Source: Chloroflexota bacterium (lineage in GTDB: Bacteria > Chloroflexota > Anaerolineae > CG2-30-64-16). Taken from it: a stretch of DNA of 64,000 bases. Where the stretch lies: NCBI GenBank assembly GCA_026389845.1, contig JAPLHB010000102.1, positions 20,658-84,657 on the forward strand, written 5' to 3'. Position numbers and translations under genes: made by a program. The stretch's first letter is position 1; every line of letters begins with the position of its first letter. Shown piece by piece: positions 57,972 to 64,000 of this stretch. The notes under the pieces were generated by a model. It ran no database searches, was not told the origin of the DNA, and saw nothing but the letters and a program-made list of their open reading frames with translations.

Positions 57972-58244
57972 TTACGCCAACGCGTCCGTCAAATCCTTCT
58001 CGCGCAACATCCGCCGCTTCCAGGTGGCAATCTGCGGCACCACGTAGGGGAGCAGGCGCAGGCTGTAGTAAGGCGGCAAGATGGGGATGCCCAGCAGGTC
58101 ACCCATGGTGATGAGGATGAACAGGTGCTCCATGCTGCCGCGCGTCTTCATGGCATAGCGCGCCATGTCGTGACCTGCCATACCATACAACACGCTCTTA
58201 ACGCCGTCGAGGAAGCCGGGTTTCTTTTGTTGTTCTTCGGGCAT
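57972..58244 (-). CDS. Small hydrophobic-core protein A, ArsA-associated
   Basis: 90 residues, no family I recognise. A charged start (PEEQQKKPGFLDGVKSVLYG) leads to a hydrophobic block EHLFILITMGDLLG, then PILPPYYSLRLLPYVVPQI, ending TWKRRMLREKDLTDALA. The hydrophobic part is about 35 residues, broken by GD and PILPP, so it could be a helical hairpin lying in the membrane. It shares EHLFIL, GDLLG, PILPPY, LRLLPY, VP and REKDLTD with the next protein. ATG at 58244; an upstream frame start only reads heptads. Lies directly before the ArsA-like genes, possibly their client or membrane receptor. Confidence 0.78.
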   Translation of the reverse strand: MPEEQQKKPGFLDGVKSVLYGMAGHDMARYAMKTRGSMEHLFILITMGDLLGIPILPPYYSLRLLPYVVPQIATWKRRMLREKDLTDALA

Positions 58245-58251
58245 GAGGAAA

Positions 58252-58335
58252 TCCTTTCGTGTTTCGTGGTACGTGGTGCGTGGTCTGCGGCGAGCGGCGC
58301 CCACCCCTCACGCAACACGCAACACGTTTCACGTA
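58252..58335. repeat. Opposed GTGGTNC and CACGCAA heptads at small-protein B stop
   Basis: GTGTTTC GTGGTAC GTGGTGC GTGGTCT face CACGCAA CACGCAA CACGTTT CACGT; the TGA of small protein B (complement of 58329-58331) is in the last unit. Confidence 0.85.
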
Positions 58336-58619
58336 ATCTCCTGATCGCACAAGTCGGTCAGGTCTTTTTCGCGTGACATGCTGCGCCGCCAGCCGGCGAT
58401 GTGGGGGACGATGTAGGGCAGCAGGCGCAGGGTGTGGTAGGGCGGCAAGATCGGCACGCCGAGCAAGTCGCCGAAGACGACCAGGATGAACAAATGCTCG
58501 CGCTGGCTGCGCTCCTTCTGCAGGTCGCGCACCATTTCGTAGATGGTGGCGCCGTAGAGGATGTCGCGCAGCGCGCGGATGGCGCCGTTGACCTGGTCAC
58601 GCAGTTCGTGGGTCTTCAC
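58329..58619 (-). CDS. Small hydrophobic-core protein B, ArsA-associated
   Basis: 96 residues, paralogue of protein A. KTHELRDQVNGAIRALRDIL begins an amphipathic helix; the core is EHLFILVVFGDLLG, PILPPYHTLRLLPYIVPHI and REKDLTDLCDQ. About 60 percent of the aligned core matches protein A by eye. It starts with GTG at 58619 (AGGAGG just upstream), since the longer frame to 58673 reads heptad repeat. Two ArsA-like subunits and two such proteins in one operon suggest one partner each. No known function. Confidence 0.77.
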   Translation of the reverse strand: MKTHELRDQVNGAIRALRDILYGATIYEMVRDLQKERSQREHLFILVVFGDLLGVPILPPYHTLRLLPYIVPHIAGWRRSMSREKDLTDLCDQEIT

Positions 58620-58633
58620 TTGCCTCCTGGAAA

Positions 58634-58696
58634 AGACGGAAACGCAAAACGCAAAACGAAACCTCACCGGCACGCTTTGCGTTTTTCGTTTTGTAC
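58634..58696. repeat. Opposed AAACGCA / TTTGCGT heptads after the Trx-like gene
   Basis: AAACGCA AAACGCA AAACGAA and the inverse TTTGCGTTTTTCGTTTTG can pair; located between small protein B and the thioredoxin-like stop (9 bases away). Confidence 0.8.
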
Positions 58697-58704
58697 ACTA
58701 CCCC

Positions 58705-59073
58705 TTACGCGGCGCACGCGGCCTGCACCGCTCGCTCCAGCGCCGCCTCGTCCCAACCCACCACCTTCGTCCGCCCGGCTACGATGAACGTGGGGTAGCG
58801 CCGAGCGCCGTGGCGCAACGCCTTGACCAGCCCACCCAGCGAGCGCGGATCGTAGACGCGAATCAACACGCAGTCGCGGTAACGGTCGGCCAGATCGAAG
58901 ATCAACGCGGAGAGGCGACGGAAGTCGGCCTGCCATTCCGGGGGCAGTTCGTCCAATCCGCGCTCGGGCGGCGCCTGGCCCAGGTCGGCCTGCGCCAACA
59001 GCATCTCGCACGATTGGCACAGCCCCCAGCCTTCGGGAACGGGGGCGATGACGTCTATCAGGACCGGTTTCAC
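58705..59073 (-). CDS. Thioredoxin/glutaredoxin-like protein
   Basis: 122 residues. A CxxC redox pair in GWGLCQSCEMLLAQ (about 18-21) follows the first strand, and a cis-Pro element ARRYPTFIVAGRTKVVGW comes late, as in thioredoxin folds. The middle (about 30-75) is longer and helical compared with glutaredoxin. It could reduce a disulfide or handle a thiol cofactor for the neighbouring proteins; small protein B has one Cys near its C-terminus and A has none, so they are not obvious substrates. Encoded between cstA and the small proteins in the same direction. Confidence 0.75.
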   Translation of the reverse strand: MKPVLIDVIAPVPEGWGLCQSCEMLLAQADLGQAPPERGLDELPPEWQADFRRLSALIFDLADRYRDCVLIRVYDPRSLGGLVKALRHGARRYPTFIVAGRTKVVGWDEAALERAVQAACAA

Positions 59074-59097
59074 GAATCAGCCCTTCTGTTGAGACTG

Positions 59098-59192
59098 GGG
59101 CTTAGGGACTAGGTACTAGGGACTAGGCGGCGAGAGGACGACCACCTAGTCCCTGGTTCCCTAGTCCCTAGTTCCCCTAGTTCCTAGTCCCC
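59098..59192. repeat. Opposed AGGGACT and CTAGTCC heptads after cstA
   Basis: TAGGGAC TAGGTAC TAGGGAC TAGG faces CCTAGTC CCTGGTT CCCTAGT CCCTAGTT units; ends 2 bases from the cstA stop. Same unit family as 25633-25712. Confidence 0.88.
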
Positions 59193-59194
59193 CC

Positions 59195-60961
59195 TCACGC
59201 CTTCGCGCCGGCCTTGACCGGAGCAGCCGTGCGCAAGCGCTGGAACGCCTTGATGCCGTCCCAGGCCAGGATCAGCGCAGCGATCACCAGGACCAGGGCC
59301 ACGAGGCCGATGATCACGTTGGCTGCGGTGAACTCACCCACGTTCGCGATCTTATTCGCCGCAGCATTGGCGGTCTTCGGCAGGTTGATGAAGAACGCCT
59401 CGTAGGACTTGTAGAGCAGCGCAGCGACGGTGGTCACGAACATGAAGATGAAGGGGATGAAGGTCCACAGATATTTCTTCCCCTTTGACATCAGCCACAG
59501 CGTCACCATGAGCAACGCCAGCGAAGCCATGAGCTGGTTGGCTGCGCCGAACACGGCCCAAATCTGCAGGAACGGCACGAGCCAGATCAACGCCAGGGTG
59601 AGCAGCAGGGCGATGACCGTGCCGACGTGGACGTTGCGGATGACCGGAATTCGGTCGCCCAACGCCTCGGCGCTGGCAACGCGCATGAAGCGCACCACCA
59701 GATACATGATGGTCAGCGCCATCAAGGTGAGGAAGACCGAGCCGTAGGCCGTACCGAAGGTTATGGGCAGCCCCCACTTACTCATGAAGGTCGCCAAGCC
59801 GACCGAGAAGACCTTGGCTGCGCCGGCCCCACCGCCCGCCGCCGTGTAGCCAGCGTAGCCGCCGAATGCCGCGGTGGCCGTCAGGAACGCGACGATGGCA
59901 AAGATCATCTCCAGGAACATAGCGCCGCCGCCCACGTAAAGCGCATCGGTCTCCTTCTCAAGCTGCCGCGCGGTGCCCGAAGAGGAGACTAGGCTATGCC
60001 AACCGGAGATCGCGCCGCAGGCGATGGTGACGAAGAGCATCGGCCAGAGCGGGCCGAGGCCGGGGACGTTGAACGTCTTGAAGGCGGGGAAATCGCCCAT
60101 GCCGGGCCGCCAGATCAACAGACCGACGATGCCGCCCAGGATGCCCAGGAAGACGATCCAGAACGACACGTAGTTGATCGGTTGCGCCCAGCGCCAGATG
60201 GGGAGCACTGCGCCGAAGTAGCAGATGATCACCACCAGCAGGCTGCCGACGAACTTGGCCTGCGTCACTGTGAGGAACAGGACGGGGCTGGCCTTGCCGC
60301 CCGCGATGCCCAGGATCGAGGAGAAGATGTCCTTGGCGAACGGCTGCGTGCCCAGCCAGATGCCCACAAACGACAGCACGACGGTGATCGCCGAGGTGAG
60401 GATGATGTCCTGCTTCCACTTGTAGGTCATCTGCCCGGCCAGGATGCCGACCCCGATCACGAGAATGACGCCAAGCGGCACCACCGGATTGGTCAGCAGA
60501 TTGAAGCCGACCTGGACGCCGAAGGAGCCCATGATGAGCCACAGGTAGAAATAGATGAAGGTGATGAGGATCAGGCGGGAGCGCGGGGAGATCAGCCGAT
60601 AGCTGAGGGCGCCGAAGGATTGCCCTTCCTCGCGCACGCCCATGATGATGCTCGAATAGTCCTGCACCCATCCGATGAAGAAGGTGCCGACGACGATCCA
60701 CACCAGGGCCGGGAACCAGCCCCATTGGACGGCGATAATCGGGCCAAGGATCGGGCCTAGCGCCGCGATGGACTTGAATTGATAACCGAAGAGGACATTG
60801 CGGTTCGCCGGCGTGAAGTCCACGCCATCCATATACATCTTGGCCGGCGTCGCCTTCTTGTCGTCAGGCTGAATCACCGTCCGGTTGATGGTCTTGGCAT
60901 ACACGCCGTATCCCACGACGACTGCCACGACACCGATGAGCAGAGCAACAAGCGAATTCAT
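59195..60961 (-). CDS. cstA: CstA-family peptide/pyruvate transporter
   Basis: 588-residue membrane protein with about 16 helices. NRNVLFGYQFKSIAALGPIL, GPIIAVQWGWFPALVW and ACGAISGWHSLVSSSGTARQ are signatures of the CstA family (carbon starvation, peptide or pyruvate uptake). I take the ATG at 60961 with AGGAGGGG upstream; the longer frame to 61084 is the leader. A promoter (TTGACG-18-TAGAAT) lies about 200 bases upstream. It heads the operon running through the Trx-like, small-protein and ArsA-like genes, though heptad hairpins lie between the genes and could segment the transcript. Confidence 0.94.
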   Translation of the reverse strand: MNSLVALLIGVVAVVVGYGVYAKTINRTVIQPDDKKATPAKMYMDGVDFTPANRNVLFGYQFKSIAALGPILGPIIAVQWGWFPALVWIVVGTFFIGWVQDYSSIIMGVREEGQSFGALSYRLISPRSRLILITFIYFYLWLIMGSFGVQVGFNLLTNPVVPLGVILVIGVGILAGQMTYKWKQDIILTSAITVVLSFVGIWLGTQPFAKDIFSSILGIAGGKASPVLFLTVTQAKFVGSLLVVIICYFGAVLPIWRWAQPINYVSFWIVFLGILGGIVGLLIWRPGMGDFPAFKTFNVPGLGPLWPMLFVTIACGAISGWHSLVSSSGTARQLEKETDALYVGGGAMFLEMIFAIVAFLTATAAFGGYAGYTAAGGGAGAAKVFSVGLATFMSKWGLPITFGTAYGSVFLTLMALTIMYLVVRFMRVASAEALGDRIPVIRNVHVGTVIALLLTLALIWLVPFLQIWAVFGAANQLMASLALLMVTLWLMSKGKKYLWTFIPFIFMFVTTVAALLYKSYEAFFINLPKTANAAANKIANVGEFTAANVIIGLVALVLVIAALILAWDGIKAFQRLRTAAPVKAGAKA

Positions 60962-61166
60962 TTTCTTTGCCCCTCCTGAGAGCCAGGCCCGAACACCTCG
61001 GGCCGATGTGAACGACGGCAATAACGAACGGCCCAACCAGGCAAAGCAAACTATCCCGCGCAACACCTCCTTTCTGATCTCCACACTGCTCAGGCCGGCG
61101 CCTGGAAAAACGGGGCGTGCTATCTCCGACCGAGCCCGTCCGACGGCTTACGTAACCACTATTACA

Positions 61167-61196
61167 ATTCTAGCACCAGTTTGGCCCGCGCGTCAA
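61167..61196 (-). promoter_or_regulatory. cstA promoter
   Basis: Minus strand TTGACG (61191-61196), 18-base spacer, TAGAAT (61167-61172). It leaves a leader of about 200 bases before the cstA ATG in which I found no recognisable riboswitch. Confidence 0.6.
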
Positions 61197-61205
61197 ACGC
61201 GAGAG

Positions 61206-61234
61206 TTGACCAAGCGCACGCAAGACGGTATACT
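61206..61234 (+). promoter_or_regulatory. Promoter of the TPR-protein gene
   Basis: TTGACC (61206-61211), 17-base spacer and TATACT (61229-61234); AGGAGA precedes the ATG at 61262. Confidence 0.75.
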
Positions 61235-61261
61235 CCGTCCATCACGATTTAGGAGAAATCC

Positions 61262-61876
61262 ATGACGCCACCACTCATCCTATTGCTGCTCGGTTTGTTG
61301 TATATTTTGCTCTTTGGCGGACTGGCGCTGCTGCGCCGGGAAGGCTTGCCCACCCGCCTGGCGATTGAGGGTGTGGTCTTCACCGTCGCCATAGCGGGAC
61401 TGGCCGCGTTGACGGGCTTCCCGATCAGCCCGATCCTGTTCCTGGCGCTGCTCTACTTGCTGACCACGCGCGTCCGCCTGCTGGTAGATTTGGGCAACCT
61501 GCTCGCCCGCCGCGGCAATCACACGGCCGCGGAATCCGCCTATCGGTGGGCACTGCGCCTGTGGCCCGACGAGACCGGCCGCCTGGCAGTGCGGATCAAC
61601 CAGGGCGTGCTGGACATCCATCGCGGCCGGCTGGATGAAGCTGTCGCGGCGTTCCGCCAGGTGTTGGCCCAAGCCGGCAGCGGCTACCTGGGGGTCAAAC
61701 AAGAGTGTGGCTGCCACTACAACCTGGGCGTCGCCTACCAGAAGCAAGGCCTGGACGCACAGGCCGCGCTGGAGTTCAACGCCGTGCTCGAAACCTGGCC
61801 GGCGTCGGAATACTCGCGGTATGCGAGCATCGCGTTGGAACGGAGAAGGCGGAAGATCGTGACCAGTGAAACGTGA
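61262..61876 (+). CDS. TPR-repeat membrane-anchored protein
   Basis: 204 residues. Two N-terminal hydrophobic helices (about 3-22 and 37-67) anchor it, followed by two to three tetratricopeptide repeats: LLARRGNHTAAESAYRWALR, INQGVLDIHRGRLDEAVAAF and YNLGVAYQKQGLDAQAALEF. A Cys pair (ECGC) lies between the second and third repeat. TPRs mediate protein-protein contacts; partner unknown. Monocistronic with its own promoter; its stop is inside a heptad array. Confidence 0.85.
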   Translation: MTPPLILLLLGLLYILLFGGLALLRREGLPTRLAIEGVVFTVAIAGLAALTGFPISPILFLALLYLLTTRVRLLVDLGNLLARRGNHTAAESAYRWALRLWPDETGRLAVRINQGVLDIHRGRLDEAVAAFRQVLAQAGSGYLGVKQECGCHYNLGVAYQKQGLDAQAALEFNAVLETWPASEYSRYASIALERRRRKIVTSET

Positions 61877-61990
61877 GGCGGGAAACGTGAAACGTGATGC
61901 GTGAAACGTGCCGATAAAGGTCCCACGCACCACGCACCACGCACCACGCAACACGCAACACGCACCACGCAACACGCACCACGCAGCACG
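61867..61990. repeat. GAAACGT and CACGCAC heptad arrays between TPR and panE genes
   Basis: GAAACGT GAGGCGG GAAACGT GAAACGT GATGCGT GAAACGT, then ten CACGCAC/CACGCAA/CACGCAG heptads to 61990, 15 bases before the panE ATG. The TPR stop lies in the first arm. Confidence 0.93.
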
Positions 61991-62004
61991 AAAGGAAACA
62001 CCAC

Positions 62005-62931
62005 ATGCGCATCGCCATCATGGGCGTCGGCGGGGTCGGCGGCTACTTCGGCGGGTTGCTGGCGCAGGCCGGCGAGGATGTGACCTTCATCGCCCGCGGC
62101 GAGCACCTGCGGGCCATGCAGGCGCACGGGCTGAGGGTCGAGAGCATCCACGGCGACTTCACCATCGCCCCGGTGCAGGCCACCGACGATCCGGCGGTCG
62201 TCGGGCCGGTGGACACCGTGATCTTCGCCACCAAGACATACCAACTCGACGCCGCGGCGCAGGCCATGCAGCCATTGATCGGGCCTGGCACGACGGTGCT
62301 CCCGTTGCACAACGGCGTGGATGCGGCCGAGCGCACTGCGGCTATCGTCGGTCGCGAGCACGTGCTCGGCGGCCTCTGCTACGTCGGCAGCCAGATTCTC
62401 GCACCGGGGGTCATCAAACAGGTCAGCCAATTCCGCCGCGTCGTCGCGGGCGAACTCGGCGGGCCGGCCACGCCGCGCGTCGGGCGCATCGTGGCCGCGC
62501 TGCAGCATGCGGGCGCGGTCGCCGAAGCGACCGACGACATCCAGAAGATGCTCTGGACCAAATTCGCGTTCATCGCGCCCTTCTCCGGCGTTGGCGCGGT
62601 GACGCGCGTGCCGGCCGGCGAGATCGTGGCATGCCCCGAGGCGCGGGCGCTGGCGGCAGCGGCCGTGGCCGAGGTAGAGGCAGTGGCGCGGGCGCAGGGC
62701 GTGGCCCTGGACGCGGACATCACGCCGAAGACGCTGGCCTTCATTGACAACCTGACGTCGCTCCAGGTGGCCTCGATGCAGCGCGATGTGCTGGAGGGCC
62801 GGCCGTCGGAGCTGGAATCCATGATCGGCGCGGTGGTGCGCTTCGGCGCCGAGCTGGGCGTGCCGACGCCGGTGTTCGAATTCTTCTACGCGGCTCTGCT
62901 GCCGCAGGAACGGCGTGCTCGCAAAACGTGA
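62005..62931 (+). CDS. panE: Ketopantoate reductase (2-dehydropantoate 2-reductase)
   Basis: 308 residues. The NADPH-binding GVGGVGGYFGGLLAQAGEDV (about 6-25) opens the protein. It has FATKTYQLDAA and PLHNGVDAAERTA as in PanE/ApbA, the catalytic Lys in MLWTKFAFIAPFSGVGA (about 180), and a C-terminal helical domain with PSELESMIGAVVRFGAELG. Reduces ketopantoate to pantoate for CoA synthesis. PanE-like paralogues with other substrates exist, so the pathway role is probable, not certain. Stop within CGTGATG heptads. Confidence 0.9.
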   Translation: MRIAIMGVGGVGGYFGGLLAQAGEDVTFIARGEHLRAMQAHGLRVESIHGDFTIAPVQATDDPAVVGPVDTVIFATKTYQLDAAAQAMQPLIGPGTTVLPLHNGVDAAERTAAIVGREHVLGGLCYVGSQILAPGVIKQVSQFRRVVAGELGGPATPRVGRIVAALQHAGAVAEATDDIQKMLWTKFAFIAPFSGVGAVTRVPAGEIVACPEARALAAAAVAEVEAVARAQGVALDADITPKTLAFIDNLTSLQVASMQRDVLEGRPSELESMIGAVVRFGAELGVPTPVFEFFYAALLPQERRARKT

Positions 62932-63000
62932 TGCGTGCTGCGTGCTGCGTGATACGTGGTGGTGATTCGTCATCCGTCGTCCGTCGTCCGTCCTTCGTCC
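62926..63000. repeat. CGTGCTG and GTCGTCC heptads after panE
   Basis: CGTGATG CGTGCTG CGTGCTG CGTGATA CGTGGTG then GTCATCC GTCGTCC GTCGTCC GTCCTTC; the panE TGA is in the first unit. Confidence 0.88.
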
Positions 63001-63016
63001 AACACAGGCATGTAAC

Positions 63017-63679
63017 ATGACTTCACCGCACCCCCGCGCCGTCCTCTGGGACATGGACGGCACGCTGCTCGATTCAGCCACGCTCCATTGGCGGGCCTGG
63101 CATGAAACCCTGGCCGCGGCGGGTCACGCGGCCGATACGGCTTACCTCATCGCCACCTTCGGCCAGCGCAACGACACGATCCTGCGCGGCCTGTTGGGGC
63201 CAAATGCACCCGACGTCGAGATCACCCGGCTGAGCGACGCCAAAGAAGCGCATTACCGGGAACTGGTGCGAACGCGGGGGGTCGAGCTATTCCCCGGCGC
63301 CCGCGCCTGGCTGGCGACCTTGCAGGCCGCGGGCTGGCGCCAGGCGATCGCATCCTCGGCGCCGCGGCTGAATATCGAGACGATCCTCCAAGTGACCGGC
63401 ATCGCACCCTATTTCGCTGCGACCGTGTCCGGCGAAGATGTCCAGCGCGGCAAACCCGATCCGCAGGTCTTTCTCGTGGCCGCCGACCGACTCGGCGCCT
63501 TGCCAGAGCGCTGTGTGGTGGTGGAAGATTCGCCCTATGGCATTGAGGGCGCGCGGCGGGCCGGCATGAAGTCCGTCGCGGTGGGAACTGCCTATGCCGC
63601 CTTGCCCGCAGACGTGGCCGCGGCGTTCCCCGCCGATCTACCCGCCGATGCCTTCGAACGGCTGGTGGCCGACGATTGA
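63017..63679 (+). CDS. HAD-superfamily phosphatase (beta-phosphoglucomutase/Gph-like)
   Basis: 220 residues. Motif I LWDMDGTLLDSATLHW (Asp nucleophile and acid/base at about 11 and 13), motif II ASSAPRLN, the Lys in DVQRGKPDPQVF and the acidic motif in VVEDSPYGIEGARRAG. A C1 cap (about 20-85) places it in HAD subfamily IA, close to beta-phosphoglucomutase and phosphoglycolate phosphatase. The conserved Thr/Ser after the first Asp is in DGTLLDS. Substrate unknown. Follows panE by 85 bases of repeats. Confidence 0.9.
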   Translation: MTSPHPRAVLWDMDGTLLDSATLHWRAWHETLAAAGHAADTAYLIATFGQRNDTILRGLLGPNAPDVEITRLSDAKEAHYRELVRTRGVELFPGARAWLATLQAAGWRQAIASSAPRLNIETILQVTGIAPYFAATVSGEDVQRGKPDPQVFLVAADRLGALPERCVVVEDSPYGIEGARRAGMKSVAVGTAYAALPADVAAAFPADLPADAFERLVADD

Positions 63680-63683
63680 CGCG

Positions 63684-63775
63684 GGCGGTTGAAACCGCTG
63701 CAACATCTGCAAAGTCGGCCTGCGCCGACTGACGGTCAGCCTCCGCAGGGAGGCTTCGCACCAGTTGCCGCGACC
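63684..63775. repeat. MITE-like GGTTGAAACCGC element after the HAD gene
   Basis: GGCGGTTGAAACCGCTGC followed by hairpins AGTCGGCCTGCGCCGACT and GCCTCCGCAGGGAGGC; starts 4 bases after the stop. Related to 28351-28420. Confidence 0.7.
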
Positions 63776-63790
63776 CCGGTCGCCTGGGCA

Positions 63791-64000
63791 CGCAACACGC
63801 AACACGCAACACGCATCACGCAACACGCATCACGTATCACGCAACACGCAACACGCAGCACGCAACACGCAACACGCAACACGCAACACGCAACACGCAA
63901 CACGCAACACGCAGCACGCAGCACGCAGCACGCAACACGCAGCACGCAACACGCAACACGCAGCACGTAACTCGCAACACGCAACACGCAACACGCAGCA
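63791..64000. repeat. Thirty consecutive CGCAACA-type heptads at the window edge
   Basis: Exactly 30 heptads (210 bp) with no indels, consensus CG(C/T)A(A/G/T)C(A/T); CGCAACA is commonest, with CGCAGCA, CGCATCA, CGTATCA and CGTAACT variants. It continues past the window end. No spacers and no stem, so not a CRISPR. Confidence 0.97.

Noticed and set aside
60962..61261. Riboswitch in the long cstA leader
   Set aside because: No recognised aptamer core; it holds only the divergent promoters and short GC-rich hairpins.
63791..64000. Possible CRISPR array
   Set aside because: Units are contiguous heptads with no unique spacers, no long direct repeat and no cas gene nearby.

Overview
This window is 64 kb of GC-rich, densely coding bacterial chromosome. 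Its gene content suggests a Chloroflexota (Anaerolineae-like) bacterium: an intein-bearing SufB in a SufR-led suf cluster, a serine hydroxymethyltransferase-aminomethyltransferase fusion, fused GlcD-GlcE, paired ArsA/Get3-like ATPases and intergenic spaces packed with short repeats. That assignment is inference. I saw no rRNA, tRNA, CRISPR array, transposase or phage gene, and no gene-free stretch longer than 300 bases except the gcv leader (about 42021-42462), which holds a tandem glycine riboswitch and two divergent promoters.

Layout. 0-9 kb: sirtuin, PfkB sugar kinase, GH42 beta-galactosidase, HAD phosphatase, XdhC, prolyl-tRNA synthetase and a MocA-like nucleotidyltransferase. 9-14 kb: SNF2 helicase with a SWIM zinc-finger partner, and a DODA-type dioxygenase. 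14-17.5 kb: a decaying defence patch with DUF3841, the N-terminal stump of a type III-like DNA methyltransferase, a DUF262 (GmrSD-like) protein, and a VapBC pair whose toxin is frameshifted. 17.5-20 kb: MFS and AEC transporters. 20-30 kb: iron-sulfur assembly genes sufR-sufC-sufB(intein)-sufD-sufU1-[toxin/antitoxin]-sufS-sufU2-Rieske-sufT, then DUF72. 30.8-34.5 kb: GlyA-GcvT fusion. 34.6-38.5 kb: PadR regulator with a membrane protein, a CPBP-subtilase fusion, and a UDP-glucose dehydrogenase remnant. 38.5-42.4 kb: gcvH-gcvPA-gcvPB behind a tandem glycine riboswitch. 42.4-45 kb: an amber-interrupted unknown gene, an SH3-like unknown and TerC. 45-55.7 kb: two GlcD-GlcE fusions, serine-glyoxylate-type aminotransferase, cupins, a LarA-like protein and GlcF. 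55.9-61 kb: an operon of cstA, a thioredoxin-like protein, two small paralogous hydrophobic proteins and two ArsA-like ATPases. 61-64 kb: TPR protein, ketopantoate reductase, HAD phosphatase and a long heptad array.

How the genes fit together. GlcDEF, the aminotransferase, the split glycine decarboxylase and the GlyA-GcvT fusion could form a complete glycolate to glyoxylate to glycine to serine route. The suf genes would supply the Fe-S clusters of GlcF and the Rieske protein.

The most unusual features are two. (1) Nearly every gene 3' end carries a repeat touching or overlapping the stop codon: mostly tandem heptanucleotides, often as two inverted arms, otherwise small palindromes. Members of the same repeat families also sit in frame inside conserved enzymes (XdhC, ProS, MocA, SufD, GlyA-GcvT, GcvPB), and they form the linker that joins GlcD to GlcE in both copies. 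(2) The two ArsA-like ATPases have complementary active-site degeneracy and sit beside two matched small hydrophobic proteins of a family I do not recognise.
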